Counted from the first letter of the stretch, positions 1 to 8,007 are shown. The stretch: DNA of 64,000 nucleotides from Halobacillus sp. A1 (GCF_024189295.1 NZ_JAIZEN010000001.1:62001-126000), one strand, 5' to 3'. The notes: generated from the sequence alone by a model not told the origin. Numbers and translations: made by a program.

Positions 1-1429
1 TCATATTAACGGTGAAGACCGCCATCGCTGCTTGTAATTCCATGGCTTCAAGACCCGAAGATGAGGCGGTCTCATATCCGTGCCGTTGCTTTAATTCTCC
101 ATTTTTCGCTTCAATTTTGTAACGGCTTTTCGCTCGTTCTTTAAATTCCTCCGTTTCTTGATATGCTGCTTGTTCCTGATGTTCATGAGATTGGATTCGG
201 ATCGTATAGGTCTTACTTCCAGCCCCTTCTTTGTAACACCCTTCTCTCAATGGACAAACTTTACATTTCTCAATATCAAAATGATACCGAACTCTAGGGC
301 TTTTATCTTTTGTAGCTTTTCGGCTATCTCTGCGCTTAAAAACGGCCATATGACCTGCGGGGCATACATACATCCCAGCGTCTTTATTATATTCAAAGGT
401 TTGGTCTTTTCTTCGTGTTCCGTGTGTAATGGTGGAATTAAGTCGGGAGATTAACGTAATCTCCTGCTCATTGGCATATATTAAATTTTTCTTTTCCGAA
501 TACGCGGCATCCCCAATTACCGTTTTTACGTCCATACCTGCTTCTATACTTTTTTCAATCAACGTAGTCAAATATTTCCCATCATTTTTTTCGCCCGTCG
601 TCGTGGCGGCGGCTGTGATAATTCGTTCTTCACTCATGGCCAGATGAGTTTTGTAACCGAAAAAAGAAGTATCCGCTGACTTGTGACCCACTTTCGCATC
701 GGGATCTGCGGACAATCGAAGATGTTCTAAGTCATCTTCTACCGTTTCTTTCAATAAGTTGAAAGATTCCTTCACTTTCGGGTAGGTCTTTAACGTAGGA
801 TGGTCTTCAACGACCTGAAGAACGTTTTGGGTGTAATCTATTTCTTCTTCTATTGATGAACCCGTTGGTTTTGGAGGCATCTTTTCCTTCAGCGATTCTT
901 CTTGGGCATAAACATGTTTTCGAAGGACTTTTGAACGGGATCGCAAAGCTTCCTGAGGAGATTCATGATTATAACGAGCCTTCGTGTGAGTGGAATCCAC
1001 AATGATCGCCGAGGATTGAAGAACGCCATTTTCCTGCGCTGTTTCGACGCTTTTTTTGATCAGAAGATTTAAAAATTCTTTGTCTTTAAGGCGATTTTTC
1101 CTAAAGTAAGACAGTAAGCTTGGCTCAATTACTTCGTCTTCAGGGGCCAGTTCTAGAAAGTATTTGAAGGACATATCAACGCGAGCTCTTTCCACCAAAT
1201 CGACATCGGACAACTGATAAGTAGTTTTAAGAAAAAGATATTTGAACATACGAATCGGATGAACCGCTTGACGTCCATTCGTGTGACAATACTTCGTTTT
1301 TAATTCCTCATAAATGAAAGTGAAATCGACAAGGTCATTGATCTGCCGGAGAAAATGGTCCTTGGGTACAATCAAATCATATAAATTGGAATATCCACTT
1401 ATGTTCATGGTCATCTGACGTTCAAGCAT
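1..1429 (-). CDS. IS1182 family DDE transposase, 3' end cut by window edge
   Basis: The gene starts at ATG 1427-1429 on the minus strand and stays open for about 476 codons to the window edge. The N-terminal helical DNA-binding region (about residues 15-95) contains HPIRMFKYLFLK and LSYFRKNRL. The DDE core shows D145 in IIVDSTHTKARY, D307 in VIGDAAY, and a late Glu in NGELKQRHG. A Cys-rich stretch (VCPAGH ... KCKVCPLREGC) lies between the last two, as in IS1182/IS1380-like enzymes. No internal stop was found, so the copy may be active. It has no functional link to its neighbours. Confidence 0.9.
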   Translation of the reverse strand, partial: MLERQMTMNISGYSNLYDLIVPKDHFLRQINDLVDFTFIYEELKTKYCHTNGRQAVHPIRMFKYLFLKTTYQLSDVDLVERARVDMSFKYFLELAPEDEVIEPSLLSYFRKNRLKDKEFLNLLIKKSVETAQENGVLQSSAIIVDSTHTKARYNHESPQEALRSRSKVLRKHVYAQEESLKEKMPPKPTGSSIEEEIDYTQNVLQVVEDHPTLKTYPKVKESFNLLKETVEDDLEHLRLSADPDAKVGHKSADTSFFGYKTHLAMSEERIITAAATTTGEKNDGKYLTTLIEKSIEAGMDVKTVIGDAAYSEKKNLIYANEQEITLISRLNSTITHGTRRKDQTFEYNKDAGMYVCPAGHMAVFKRRDSRKATKDKSPRVRYHFDIEKCKVCPLREGCYKEGAGSKTYTIRIQSHEHQEQAAYQETEEFKERAKSRYKIEAKNGELKQRHGYETASSSGLEAMELQAAMAVFTVNM

Positions 1430-1464
1430 CTGAATCCCTCACTTTTATGTATTGTCTTTAGTGT

Positions 1465-1521
1465 ACAAGAAAACCGGAAGCATTTCGCCCATTCGGACGA
1501 AATGCTTCCGGTTTTTCTTGT
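1465..1521. repeat. Hairpin upstream of the transposase start
   Basis: A 23-nt left arm (1465-1487) pairs with a 24-nt right arm (1498-1521) with one bulged base, around a 10-nt loop. The core reads CCGGAAGCATTTCG and its complement. It lies 36 bp upstream of the transposase ATG. Such structures in IS elements often block read-through transcription from outside; that role here is inferred. Confidence 0.7.
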
Positions 1522-1545
1522 AAGAGGGACTTTTTCAGTGGCCTC

Positions 1546-1632
1546 GCTTCGCTCTCCGGGGTCTCACCAAGCACTCTCTTCCCACAGGAGTCTCGTAATT
1601 TCCCGGAGCTCTTTGCGATGATAAGGGGGTAC
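1546..1632. repeat. Truncated copy of the dispersed inverted-repeat family
   Basis: The stretch contains CTTCGCTCTCCGGGGTCTCA and, further on, CCCACAGGAGTCTCG, as in the right half of the copies at 34143 and 52827. The left half (the CGCTTTCCGTGGG part) is absent and is replaced by IS-end sequence. Confidence 0.6.
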
Positions 1633-2000
1633 GGAAACACCGATTTCAGGATGTCAGATGCTGCGCGACAGTTATAATAAAAACTTGATATTGAGCGGTT
1701 TATCCCTATAAACTACCGCTTCACCCCAAAAAATAGATGGTCGTATGCTGATTTTCATAAACATGCGGCCCATGTTGAACAGCTGCAATATTCTCACTGG
1801 AAAGGGATAAAGAAGACGCTACTTCTTGCAAAAAAGATTCATTTCTAGCTTACTTTCACGGAAATGAAAAGGGTTTTAGGAATGTGTGAGGCTCCTACCT
1901 TTGAAAGCGGAAGCACTTCGTTCAGCGGACTGGACTGAGCTGGCGGAGATAAAAATAATTCAAAGAACGGTATAAGAGGGTTCGTTCATCTCCTATCGAT

Positions 2001-2127
2001 TGGTGTGGTTGGGAAGCTGCGAGACTCCCGTGGGAGAAGGATGTAGGCGAGATCCCACAGGGCTGCAAGCCCGAGGAAGCTCGCCACTTCCCCCACAGGA
2101 AAGCGAGTAGCTTCCCAACCACACCAG
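2001..2127. repeat. Full copy of the dispersed inverted-repeat family
   Basis: Perfect 18-nt arms, TGGTGTGGTTGGGAAGCT at 2001-2018 and its complement at 2110-2127, enclose a GC-rich middle. The middle carries GAGACTCCCGTGGGAGAAGG and, near the right arm, CCCCCACAGGAAAGCGAG. Length and internal motifs match the copy at 53024-53147 although the arm sequences differ. Confidence 0.85.
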
Positions 2128-2474
2128 ACTCTCATTACAGCCACGAACACAAATTATCTCGAAACCAAGTCTTCCACTATCCTGCCATATTGTTGAATAA
2201 CTCTCTTTGAACTACGCTGCTTTTTTTATGAAAAGCTCAAATATTCTACTATTTAACTGCTAATGCTTTATAATAGTTGAACAAGGAAATATGGGGGAAG
2301 AATGCGATAAAAAGGGGGGCGACAAGCATTTTCTTGCTGATCTGGCATTGTAGTATTTTTCGGATAGTAGTCATCAGACGCTTTTCTCTTCTTGCTAGAC
2401 GTCATCAAGTGAACGCTCTTGTTACTCCCATAACTAAAGTATAGAATGTGCATAGTAATAACTGTAGGGAGTGA

Positions 2475-3443
2475 GTGATAAATTTGGATAAGATTGGTGT
2501 GTTAACAAGCGGCGAAGATGCTCCGGGCATGAACGCAGCCATACGCTCAGTAGTAAGGTCCGGGCTTCATTATGGGATAAAAATGGTTGGAATCAAGTAT
2601 GGTTTTCAAGGAATATTGAATGAAACTATGGAAAAAATGGATTCAGCCTCTGTAGGCCCTATTATTCAACGAGGAGGGACTATCCTCCAATCCTACATTT
2701 GTGAAGAGATTTCTACCGATGCAGGACAAAAGAAAGCTATAGAAAACTTGAAGAAACAGGGAATAGAGGGCCTCGTGGTTATTGGAGGAAGAGAAGCATT
2801 GAAAGTCACAGCAGCATTAGCTGAGAAAGGGTTTCCGTGTATCGGCATTCCTTCAGCGATTGAAAATGATATTCCAGGCGTGGATGAGGCGATCGGATTC
2901 GATACAGCTTTAAATACGATTATTGAGTACATAGATCAGATTCTTGATACAGCTTTCTCTCATGAGAAATCATCAATTATTGAAGTGATGGGGAAGGATA
3001 CTGGGAATCTGGCATTATGGTCTGGTCTTGCCGGCGGAGCAGAAAATATATTAATTCCTGAAAAACAAGAAGATGTAGAGAAGGTGGTCGAACAGATCAA
3101 AAATGGATCGTCATCTGACAGAAGGTTCAGCATTATTATCGTAGCCGAAGGAACGGTAAGTGGAATCGATCTCAACGCCAGACTTAAAGAAGAAGCAGGA
3201 ATAGAATCACGTGTTACCGTTCTGGGACATACGCAGCGTGGTGGAGCTCCTACCGCAAGAGACCGGGTTTTGGCCAGCCGTTTAGGAGCATACGCGGTTG
3301 ACCTGCTTGTAAATCAAGAATCTGGTAAGCTTGTTGTAATAAAAGATAATAACCTTATGAACTATGATATAAGTGAAATCTTTTTACAAAAGACGAAGAT
3401 TGATGAAAGTATGTACGAGTTGTCGGGTAGATTGTCTATATAA
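2475..3443 (+). CDS. Divergent 6-phosphofructokinase (PfkA family) with altered catalytic residues
   Basis: The 322-residue protein aligns end to end with bacterial ATP-dependent PFK, which phosphorylates fructose 6-phosphate. Conserved parts include NAAIRSVVR (21-28), IGFDTALNT (140-148), ALWSGLAGGAE and TVLGHTQRGG. Key positions have changed. The nucleotide loop GGDAPG reads GEDAPG (E14). The Mg/ATP motif GGDGS reads GGREA (R106, E107). The catalytic TIDND reads AIEND (E130 in place of the base Asp). The substrate Arg of the GGTIL..AR segment is gone, and MGR is MGK. It is therefore probably weak, altered in substrate, or a regulatory paralog of the normal PFK. The start is GTG 2475, with GGGAG just upstream. 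The gene stands alone and is followed by a terminator. Confidence 0.85.
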   Translation: MINLDKIGVLTSGEDAPGMNAAIRSVVRSGLHYGIKMVGIKYGFQGILNETMEKMDSASVGPIIQRGGTILQSYICEEISTDAGQKKAIENLKKQGIEGLVVIGGREALKVTAALAEKGFPCIGIPSAIENDIPGVDEAIGFDTALNTIIEYIDQILDTAFSHEKSSIIEVMGKDTGNLALWSGLAGGAENILIPEKQEDVEKVVEQIKNGSSSDRRFSIIIVAEGTVSGIDLNARLKEEAGIESRVTVLGHTQRGGAPTARDRVLASRLGAYAVDLLVNQESGKLVVIKDNNLMNYDISEIFLQKTKIDESMYELSGRLSI

Positions 3444-3472
3444 TATGGGTAAAGAAATTATATAGGCTTAGG

Positions 3473-3508
3473 GAGGATCAGTGTAGTTTAAGCTGATCCT
3501 CTTTGATT
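3473..3508 (+). terminator. Rho-independent terminator after the pfk-like gene
   Basis: GAGGATCAG (3473-3481) pairs with CTGATCCTC (3493-3501), followed by TTTGATTT. Confidence 0.75.
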
Positions 3509-3665
3509 TGGGAATGTTTGCTGACGAAAAAGTATTTTTTGAAAATGGAATGATGGAAAACAACTACGTAGGGGTTTACTATAGTAAAAGAACACTTTTC
3601 CTGATGTTAGGAAGGCAGGAAGAAGGAATCCCTCTTAAAATAAACATACGTTAAGGAGTTCATTT

Positions 3666-4055
3666 ATGAAAAAAGTTGTTAGAATTCTGCTGATTGTGAT
3701 TGGAAGTGTATCCCTTGCTCTCGGCGTGCTAGGAATTGTGCTTCCACTTCTCCCGACCACACCTTTTCTGCTTTTGACAGCCGCATGTTACGTGCGAAGC
3801 TCTGATCGCCTGTATAACTGGCTGATGACGAATAAATGGTTTGGATCGTATATACGTAATTATAAAGCAGGCAGGGGCATTCCTCTTAAAGCGAAAATTT
3901 CAATGCTTATCATGATTTGGTTCTCCTTCTTGTTTTCTGCTTTTTATGTGGCAACAAGCCCCTGGCTGAGAGCCGGCTTTATCTTCGGCGGGTGTTTTTT
4001 CACAGCGGTTATCTTTATGACTAAAACGTATAGACCTGACGAGAAAAAGGAATGA
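3666..4055 (+). CDS. DUF454 (YbaN-like) small inner-membrane protein
   Basis: This 129-residue protein has an N-terminal hydrophobic segment (about 5-40) carrying GVLGIVLPLLPTTPFLLL, the hallmark of the DUF454/YbaN family. A middle cytoplasmic part has WLMTNKWFGSYIRNY, and two more hydrophobic stretches follow at about 78-95 and 99-117. The C-terminus is charged. The function of the family is unknown. ATG 3666 sits 8 bp after AAGGAG. It is monocistronic between two terminators. Confidence 0.85.
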   Translation: MKKVVRILLIVIGSVSLALGVLGIVLPLLPTTPFLLLTAACYVRSSDRLYNWLMTNKWFGSYIRNYKAGRGIPLKAKISMLIMIWFSFLFSAFYVATSPWLRAGFIFGGCFFTAVIFMTKTYRPDEKKE

Positions 4056-4061
4056 ATTTAT

Positions 4062-4097
4062 TAGGTGTCTGGTCCAACAGGGATCAGACACTATTTT
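4062..4097 (+). terminator. Terminator after the DUF454 gene
   Basis: GTGTCTGGTCC and GGATCAGACAC pair with one wobble around a short loop and are followed by ATTTTTA. Confidence 0.6.
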
Positions 4098-4245
4098 TAA
4101 AGTGAACTCCCTTAAAACAATGATAGAGACCTCTCCCAATTTTTACTCCTAATAACACATAAATCTCAATCACTATTTTATTAATACACAAAAATACCTC
4201 TTGTTTTTTATAAAAATAAATGGTAAATTGTTTTCTGTACATTTT

Positions 4246-4266
4246 AAATAGTAATTATTACGATTT
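4246..4266. promoter_or_regulatory. Zur box upstream of the first zinc operon
   Basis: The 21-bp site has core AGTAATTATTACGATT, matching the Bacillus Zur pattern (AATCGTAATnATTACGATT type) closely. It lies 42 bp before ATG 4308, where a repressor would cover the promoter. Zur with zinc bound would repress, so genes 4308-6140 should be induced by zinc starvation. Confidence 0.85.
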
Positions 4267-4307
4267 AAAATGTAGTTATTAGCCATAAACCCTTTTGAGG
4301 TGAAAAC

Positions 4308-4667
4308 ATGAGCGAGTACTTAATAAGAATTTTAAAAGATAAGATTGTAGGAGAACTGCCAAAAGAAAAGAGAGAAATATATGAACATGTGATTAACATG
4401 GAAGATGAAATTGCTGAAGAAGCTGCCACTGCTGAGGAGTTTATGGTCCTTCTTAAGAGTGAATCTGCCTATGGACGTGCAGCCAGGTACTTTAATATGA
4501 CCACTGCTGACCTTTTAAAGACTATCAACCAAATCGACAGAGAAATTGGCAGCTTGCTTGAAATGAAATTGAATGCTGTGCGCTGGAAAGATTGTACGGA
4601 GTTAGTAAGGTCTAAGTTAAAAGTAGATAGGGACCAAAAGATTTTTTTCTTATCAATACCTAAATAA
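4308..4667 (+). CDS. Hypothetical protein, first gene behind a Zur box
   Basis: I do not recognise this 119-residue protein. It is highly helical and charged. Residues 49-80 (SAYGRAARYFNMTTADLLKTI and onward) look like a helix-turn-helix of sigma-like or small DNA-binding type, and the N-terminal 45 residues are acidic (NMEDEIAEEAATAEEF). There is no signal peptide, membrane segment or metal-binding Cys cluster; the single Cys is near residue 96. It opens the Zur-controlled operon 53 bp before the SufU paralog, so a role in zinc stress is likely but undefined. GAGG lies 9 bp before ATG 4308. Confidence 0.65.
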   Translation: MSEYLIRILKDKIVGELPKEKREIYEHVINMEDEIAEEAATAEEFMVLLKSESAYGRAARYFNMTTADLLKTINQIDREIGSLLEMKLNAVRWKDCTELVRSKLKVDRDQKIFFLSIPK

Positions 4668-4720
4668 AAATTGAAGATAAGCTGCAAGAAGTAACGAATC
4701 CTTTTTAAGGAGGTTGTTTC

Positions 4721-5158
4721 GTGTTAGATAATTTATATCGTCAGGTTGTTATGGATCATGCCAAATATAAAAGAAACTACGGAGAATTATCTGGTCAGAG
4801 TGATATATATAAGATTCACTATAAGAATCCTACGTGTGGAGATGTGATGGTCTTATATATACGAATAGGCACGGAAAAGATCGAGGACTTATCCTTTGAA
4901 GGGGAAGGGTGCAGCATTAGCATGGCTTCCTGCTCGATGATGACCGATCTTTTGAAAAATCGGACAGTAAAGGAATGCGTGAATAAGAGGGAAGCATTCG
5001 AACGGTTAATACGAGAAGGAGAACTAGATGACGAAGATGATTTAGGGGATGCAGCTTCTCTCCAAGGAGTCCACAATTTACCGGCTAGACACAATTGCGC
5101 CCTTATGCCATGGCAGGCACTTGATAAATGGCTGGAGGAACATAGAAATGGTGGATAA
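4721..5158 (+). CDS. SufU-family zinc/iron-sulfur protein, second copy in a Zur operon
   Basis: The 145-residue protein has the SufU/IscU-like fold motifs NPTCGD (C39, D41), GEGCSIS (C64) and RHNCALMPWQAL (C126). These match the zinc ligands known for Bacillus SufU, which accepts sulfur from SufS, and all four are kept. It differs from the usual housekeeping SufU in several places, and no sufCDSB genes are nearby, so it is taken as a paralog. AAGGAGG precedes the GTG start at 4721. Its 3' end overlaps the following GTPase gene by 11 bp, implying translational coupling. Zinc-limited expression suggests a replacement scaffold or a client of the adjacent metallochaperone (inference). Confidence 0.8.
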   Translation: MLDNLYRQVVMDHAKYKRNYGELSGQSDIYKIHYKNPTCGDVMVLYIRIGTEKIEDLSFEGEGCSISMASCSMMTDLLKNRTVKECVNKREAFERLIREGELDDEDDLGDAASLQGVHNLPARHNCALMPWQALDKWLEEHRNGG

Positions 5159-6140
5159 TCAATCTAGGATCCCCGTTACTATAGTAACCGGATATTTGGG
5201 GTCCGGGAAGACCACATTTCTAAACCATATTTTAAATCATACTGAAGAAAAAGTGGCGCTCATTGTGAATGAGTTTGGAGATATCGGAATCGATGATCAG
5301 CTCATTGAACACACGAACGAAGAAATTATTGAAATTAACAGCGGATGTATCTGCTGTAATGTTCGTAAAGATTTAATAGATACGTTATCTATGCTTGCTT
5401 TCTCAAGAGAAGAAAAAGTGGTCGAGTTTGAGCGGGTGGTTATCGAAACTACAGGACTTGCAGACCCAGCTCCAGTTGTTCAAACCTTTCTGATGGATAA
5501 GGAAATAATGGAAGACTTTATCATAGACAGCGTATGCACCTTAGTAGACGCTAAACATATTTCCAAACATTTCGAGCACAAAAGTGAAGCACTGAGTCAA
5601 ATTGCTTTTGCTGATGTTATCCTTGTGAACAAAGTAGATTTAGTGACAATCGATGAATTAGATATTTTAATCAAGCGATTAGAAACCATAAACCCAACAG
5701 CTGGTACGTATTTATGTGAAAACAGTCATATTGAATTGGACAAGGTTTTAGGCATTTATTCTTTTGACTTGAATGAAAAAGTGGAGCTGAATCCCCATTG
5801 TTTTAATGAAGAGGACTCTCACTATCATGATGATGAAATAACTTCTTTATCCATACAAGAAAGCAGACCTCTTGATTTACGCAAGCTCAATCTATGGATT
5901 TCATTTCTCGTTCAAATCCAAGGGGAAAGTCTCTACCGTTATAAAGGGGTATTAAATATAAAGGGAAAAGAGCATCGCTTTGTTTTTCAAGGAGTCCATA
6001 TGCTTTTTGCGATGGAGGAAAAGAGCTCGTGGGGAAGCGATCCACGTGTAAGTGAGTTAGTTTTTATCGGAAAAGACTTAAACAAAAAGAAACTTGAAGA
6101 GCAGTTTAGACAATGTATTACTGAAAAAAATTTTAGTTGA
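5148..6140 (+). CDS. G3E (CobW/COG0523) GTPase, putative zinc metallochaperone
   Basis: The 330-residue protein shows Walker A GYLGSGKTT (15-23), the COG0523 metal motif GCICC (C67, C69, C70), ETTGLADP (switch/Walker B region, 100-107) and NKVD (161-164). An acidic His-rich stretch EEDSHYHDDE precedes a CobW C-terminal domain (LRKLNLWISFLVQ ... YRYKGVLNIKGKEHRFVFQGVH). ATG 5148 is chosen over an upstream in-frame ATG at 5049 because homology begins there and GGAGGA lies 8 bp upstream. It overlaps the SufU-like gene, pointing to that protein as a possible client. It is shorter than the ZagA proteins downstream and belongs to a different COG0523 subgroup. Confidence 0.88.
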   Translation: MVDNQSRIPVTIVTGYLGSGKTTFLNHILNHTEEKVALIVNEFGDIGIDDQLIEHTNEEIIEINSGCICCNVRKDLIDTLSMLAFSREEKVVEFERVVIETTGLADPAPVVQTFLMDKEIMEDFIIDSVCTLVDAKHISKHFEHKSEALSQIAFADVILVNKVDLVTIDELDILIKRLETINPTAGTYLCENSHIELDKVLGIYSFDLNEKVELNPHCFNEEDSHYHDDEITSLSIQESRPLDLRKLNLWISFLVQIQGESLYRYKGVLNIKGKEHRFVFQGVHMLFAMEEKSSWGSDPRVSELVFIGKDLNKKKLEEQFRQCITEKNFS

Positions 6141-6144
6141 TTTT

Positions 6145-6165
6145 AAATCGTAATGATTACTTTTA
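6145..6165. promoter_or_regulatory. Zur box upstream of zagA
   Basis: The core AATCGTAATGATTACTTT matches the Zur operator very closely. It begins 4 bp after the upstream gene's stop codon and 47 bp before ATG 6212. It divides the island into two Zur-controlled transcripts. Confidence 0.88.
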
Positions 6166-6211
6166 AAAGGGTGGGAGATGAACCACATTAAACTAAATGA
6201 GGAGGGTAAGT

Positions 6212-7393
6212 ATGAGTGTGAAAATTCCTGTTACGGTTTTAAGTGGATATTTAGGGTCAGGGAAAACTACGCTGCTTAATCATATCTTAAACAATCGAAA
6301 AGGGCTGAGAATAGCAGTCATCGTGAATGATATGAGTGAAATTAACATTGATGCAGATTTAGTAGAGAAGGGAGGGCATTTTTCAAGAACAGAAGAGAAT
6401 TTAGTCGAAATGTCTAACGGATGTATATGCTGTACATTAAGAGAAGACTTGCTCGTTGAAGTTGAAAAAATTGCAAAAGCCGGCAATATTGATTATATCG
6501 TTATTGAATCTACAGGGATTAGCGAACCTTTGCCCGTCGCCCAGACTTTTTCTTATATTGATGAAGAAATTGGAATTGACCTTACTCAGTTCTGTCGCCT
6601 TGATACGATGGTTACCGTTGTAGATGCCTATCGTTTTTGGCATGATTACGAGTCCGGGGATAAGCTGCTTGACCGAAAGCAGGCGCTTGGAGAAGATGAT
6701 GAGCGGAATCTTGCCGATTTACTAATTGACCAGATTGAGTTTTGTGATGTTCTCTTGCTGAATAAATGTGACATGGTGACAGAGGAACAGCTGAATGCGT
6801 TGACTCAAGTGATCCAAACTTTGCAGCCCGAGGCTGAAATTATCCGTACGACCTATAGTGAAGTGGATCCTGCAAAAATCTTAAATACACATCGCTTTAA
6901 TTTTGATAAAGCAAGTCAATCGGCGGGCTGGCTTAAAGAGTTGACGGCTGGTCCTGAAGAACATTCTCCGGAAACTGAAGAGTATGGGATTCAATCTTTT
7001 GTATATAGACGAAGGCTCCCTTTTCACTCGCAGCGGTTTTATGATTGGATCAGTCAAATGCCAGCATCGATCGTTCGTGCGAAAGGCATTGCCTGGTGTG
7101 CTACAAGAAATCAATTAGCTCTATTATTATCTCAGGCAGGTCCCTCTGTTTCCATTGAACCTGTCTCCTACTGGGTAGCTTCTCTCCCTAAAGAACAAAA
7201 GGATCGAACAATCGAACAAAATCCTGGCATTTTAAATGAATGGGACGTAGAGTTTGGCGACCGCATGATTAACCTTGTATTCATAGGGGTGGATCTTGAA
7301 AAGGAGATAATTGTTAAAGAACTGGATCAATGTTTATTGACTCCAGAAGAAATGGACGAGGAATGGGCTAGTATGCAGGATCCATTTACTTGA
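6212..7393 (+). CDS. zagA: ZagA (YciC) zinc-regulated GTP-dependent metallochaperone
   Basis: The 393-residue protein closely resembles Bacillus subtilis ZagA/YciC. It has Walker A SGYLGSGKTT (11-20), VIVNDMSEINIDADL, the metal motif GCICC (C71, C73, C74), ESTGISEP, NKCD, and a long C-terminal half with ETEEYGIQSFVYRRRLPFH and FGDRMINLVFIGVDLE. In B. subtilis ZagA is made on zinc starvation and delivers zinc to FolE (GTP cyclohydrolase I). ATG 6212 is chosen because the in-frame ATG 6197 lies inside the ribosome site GGAGGG. It is the first gene of an operon that continues through dcd, rpsN and a second ZagA. Confidence 0.93.
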   Translation: MSVKIPVTVLSGYLGSGKTTLLNHILNNRKGLRIAVIVNDMSEINIDADLVEKGGHFSRTEENLVEMSNGCICCTLREDLLVEVEKIAKAGNIDYIVIESTGISEPLPVAQTFSYIDEEIGIDLTQFCRLDTMVTVVDAYRFWHDYESGDKLLDRKQALGEDDERNLADLLIDQIEFCDVLLLNKCDMVTEEQLNALTQVIQTLQPEAEIIRTTYSEVDPAKILNTHRFNFDKASQSAGWLKELTAGPEEHSPETEEYGIQSFVYRRRLPFHSQRFYDWISQMPASIVRAKGIAWCATRNQLALLLSQAGPSVSIEPVSYWVASLPKEQKDRTIEQNPGILNEWDVEFGDRMINLVFIGVDLEKEIIVKELDQCLLTPEEMDEEWASMQDPFT

Positions 7394-7431
7394 GAAGTTT
7401 CTACTCAATAAGAAAAGAGAAGGTGGATGAA

Positions 7432-7977
7432 GTGATTCTATCAAGCCAAACCATTCTCCACTATTTGGAGAGTAAAGAATTAATAATTGACCCGGTAAAC
7501 CTTTCGCACATTCAACCGGCCTCAGCAGACCTGACACTTGGCCGGCATTTTATGACTGTGGATGAGCATAGTACAGGTAAACTTTCATTGAGAGAAAGTG
7601 CTTCCTATCGAGACATTCATATAGGAGCGCAAGAGTCTATTATTATCCCTCCCCATTCTTTTATGCTGGCTACAACAAAAGAATGGATCAAACTGCCGAA
7701 TCATTTGACTGCGTTTGTAGAAGGAAGAAGTTCAATTGGAAGAATGGGGCTATTTGTGCAAAACGCAGGGTGGGTGGATCCGGGATTTGAAGGCCGTATA
7801 ACTCTTGAACTTTTCAATGCGAGTCGCTCTCCCATTGAGTTAATAGAAGGGTGGAGAATTTGCCAATTGGTCATTGCAGAAATGGATCAGCCGACCAAAA
7901 GCTACAGTGGTAAATATACAGGACAGTCGAGTACCACTCCAAGCGCTGTTTATAAAGATTTGGATAGTTACTTGTAA
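7432..7977 (+). CDS. dcd: dCTP deaminase (possibly bifunctional with dUTPase activity)
   Basis: The 181-residue protein fits the dCTP deaminase/dUTPase trimer family: MILSSQTILHYLESKELII, QPASADLTLG (28-37), EGRSSIGRMGL (97-107), and NAGWVDPGFEGRITLEL (111-127), which carries the catalytic Glu (E126). The enzyme converts dCTP to dUTP, or directly to dUMP, without a metal at the catalytic site. GTG 7432 after AGGTGG is preferred; an upstream TTG at 7390 would overlap zagA. It lies 38 bp after zagA and 30 bp before rpsN in a Zur operon. It may supply dUMP when the zinc-dependent dCMP/cytidine deaminases fail (inference). Confidence 0.85.
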   Translation: MILSSQTILHYLESKELIIDPVNLSHIQPASADLTLGRHFMTVDEHSTGKLSLRESASYRDIHIGAQESIIIPPHSFMLATTKEWIKLPNHLTAFVEGRSSIGRMGLFVQNAGWVDPGFEGRITLELFNASRSPIELIEGWRICQLVIAEMDQPTKSYSGKYTGQSSTTPSAVYKDLDSYL

Positions 7978-8007
7978 TAAATAAACGATTAAAGAAAGGT
8001 GAGAAAA

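Larger units (their letters stand above)
1..1546 (-). mobile_element. IS1182-type insertion sequence, left part outside the window
   Basis: One transposase gene fills the element and a 57-bp hairpin lies between its start codon and the presumed IS end. The right end is placed near 1528-1546, because from about 1546 onward the sequence matches the right half of the dispersed inverted-repeat family while the left half is missing. That pattern suggests the IS landed inside a repeat copy. The exact terminal repeat and target duplication cannot be fixed without the other end. Confidence 0.65.
1430..2474. other. Intergenic region: IS end, repeats, no convincing gene
   Basis: This 1-kb stretch holds the IS-end hairpin, a truncated repeat copy and a full inverted-repeat copy. 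Between them, a 42-codon open stretch on the minus strand (1724-1849) has gene-like composition and ends in HTTIYFLG before a stop. It has no start codon and an in-frame stop at its upstream end, so it is at best a gene remnant. The minus-strand ORFs at 1458-1640, 1922-2122 and 2268-2453 have no ribosome site or family signal. Confidence 0.6.

Noticed and set aside
1724-1849. 42-codon protein-like stretch on the minus strand
   Set aside because: It has gene-like composition but no start codon and an in-frame stop upstream; too short to identify, noted only as a possible remnant.
1922-2122. 66-codon minus-strand ORF
   Set aside because: It runs through an inverted-repeat copy and encodes no recognisable protein.
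5049-5147. N-terminal extension of the G3E GTPase
   Set aside because: The extra 33 codons overlap the SufU-like gene, and homology plus a good ribosome site place the start at 5148.
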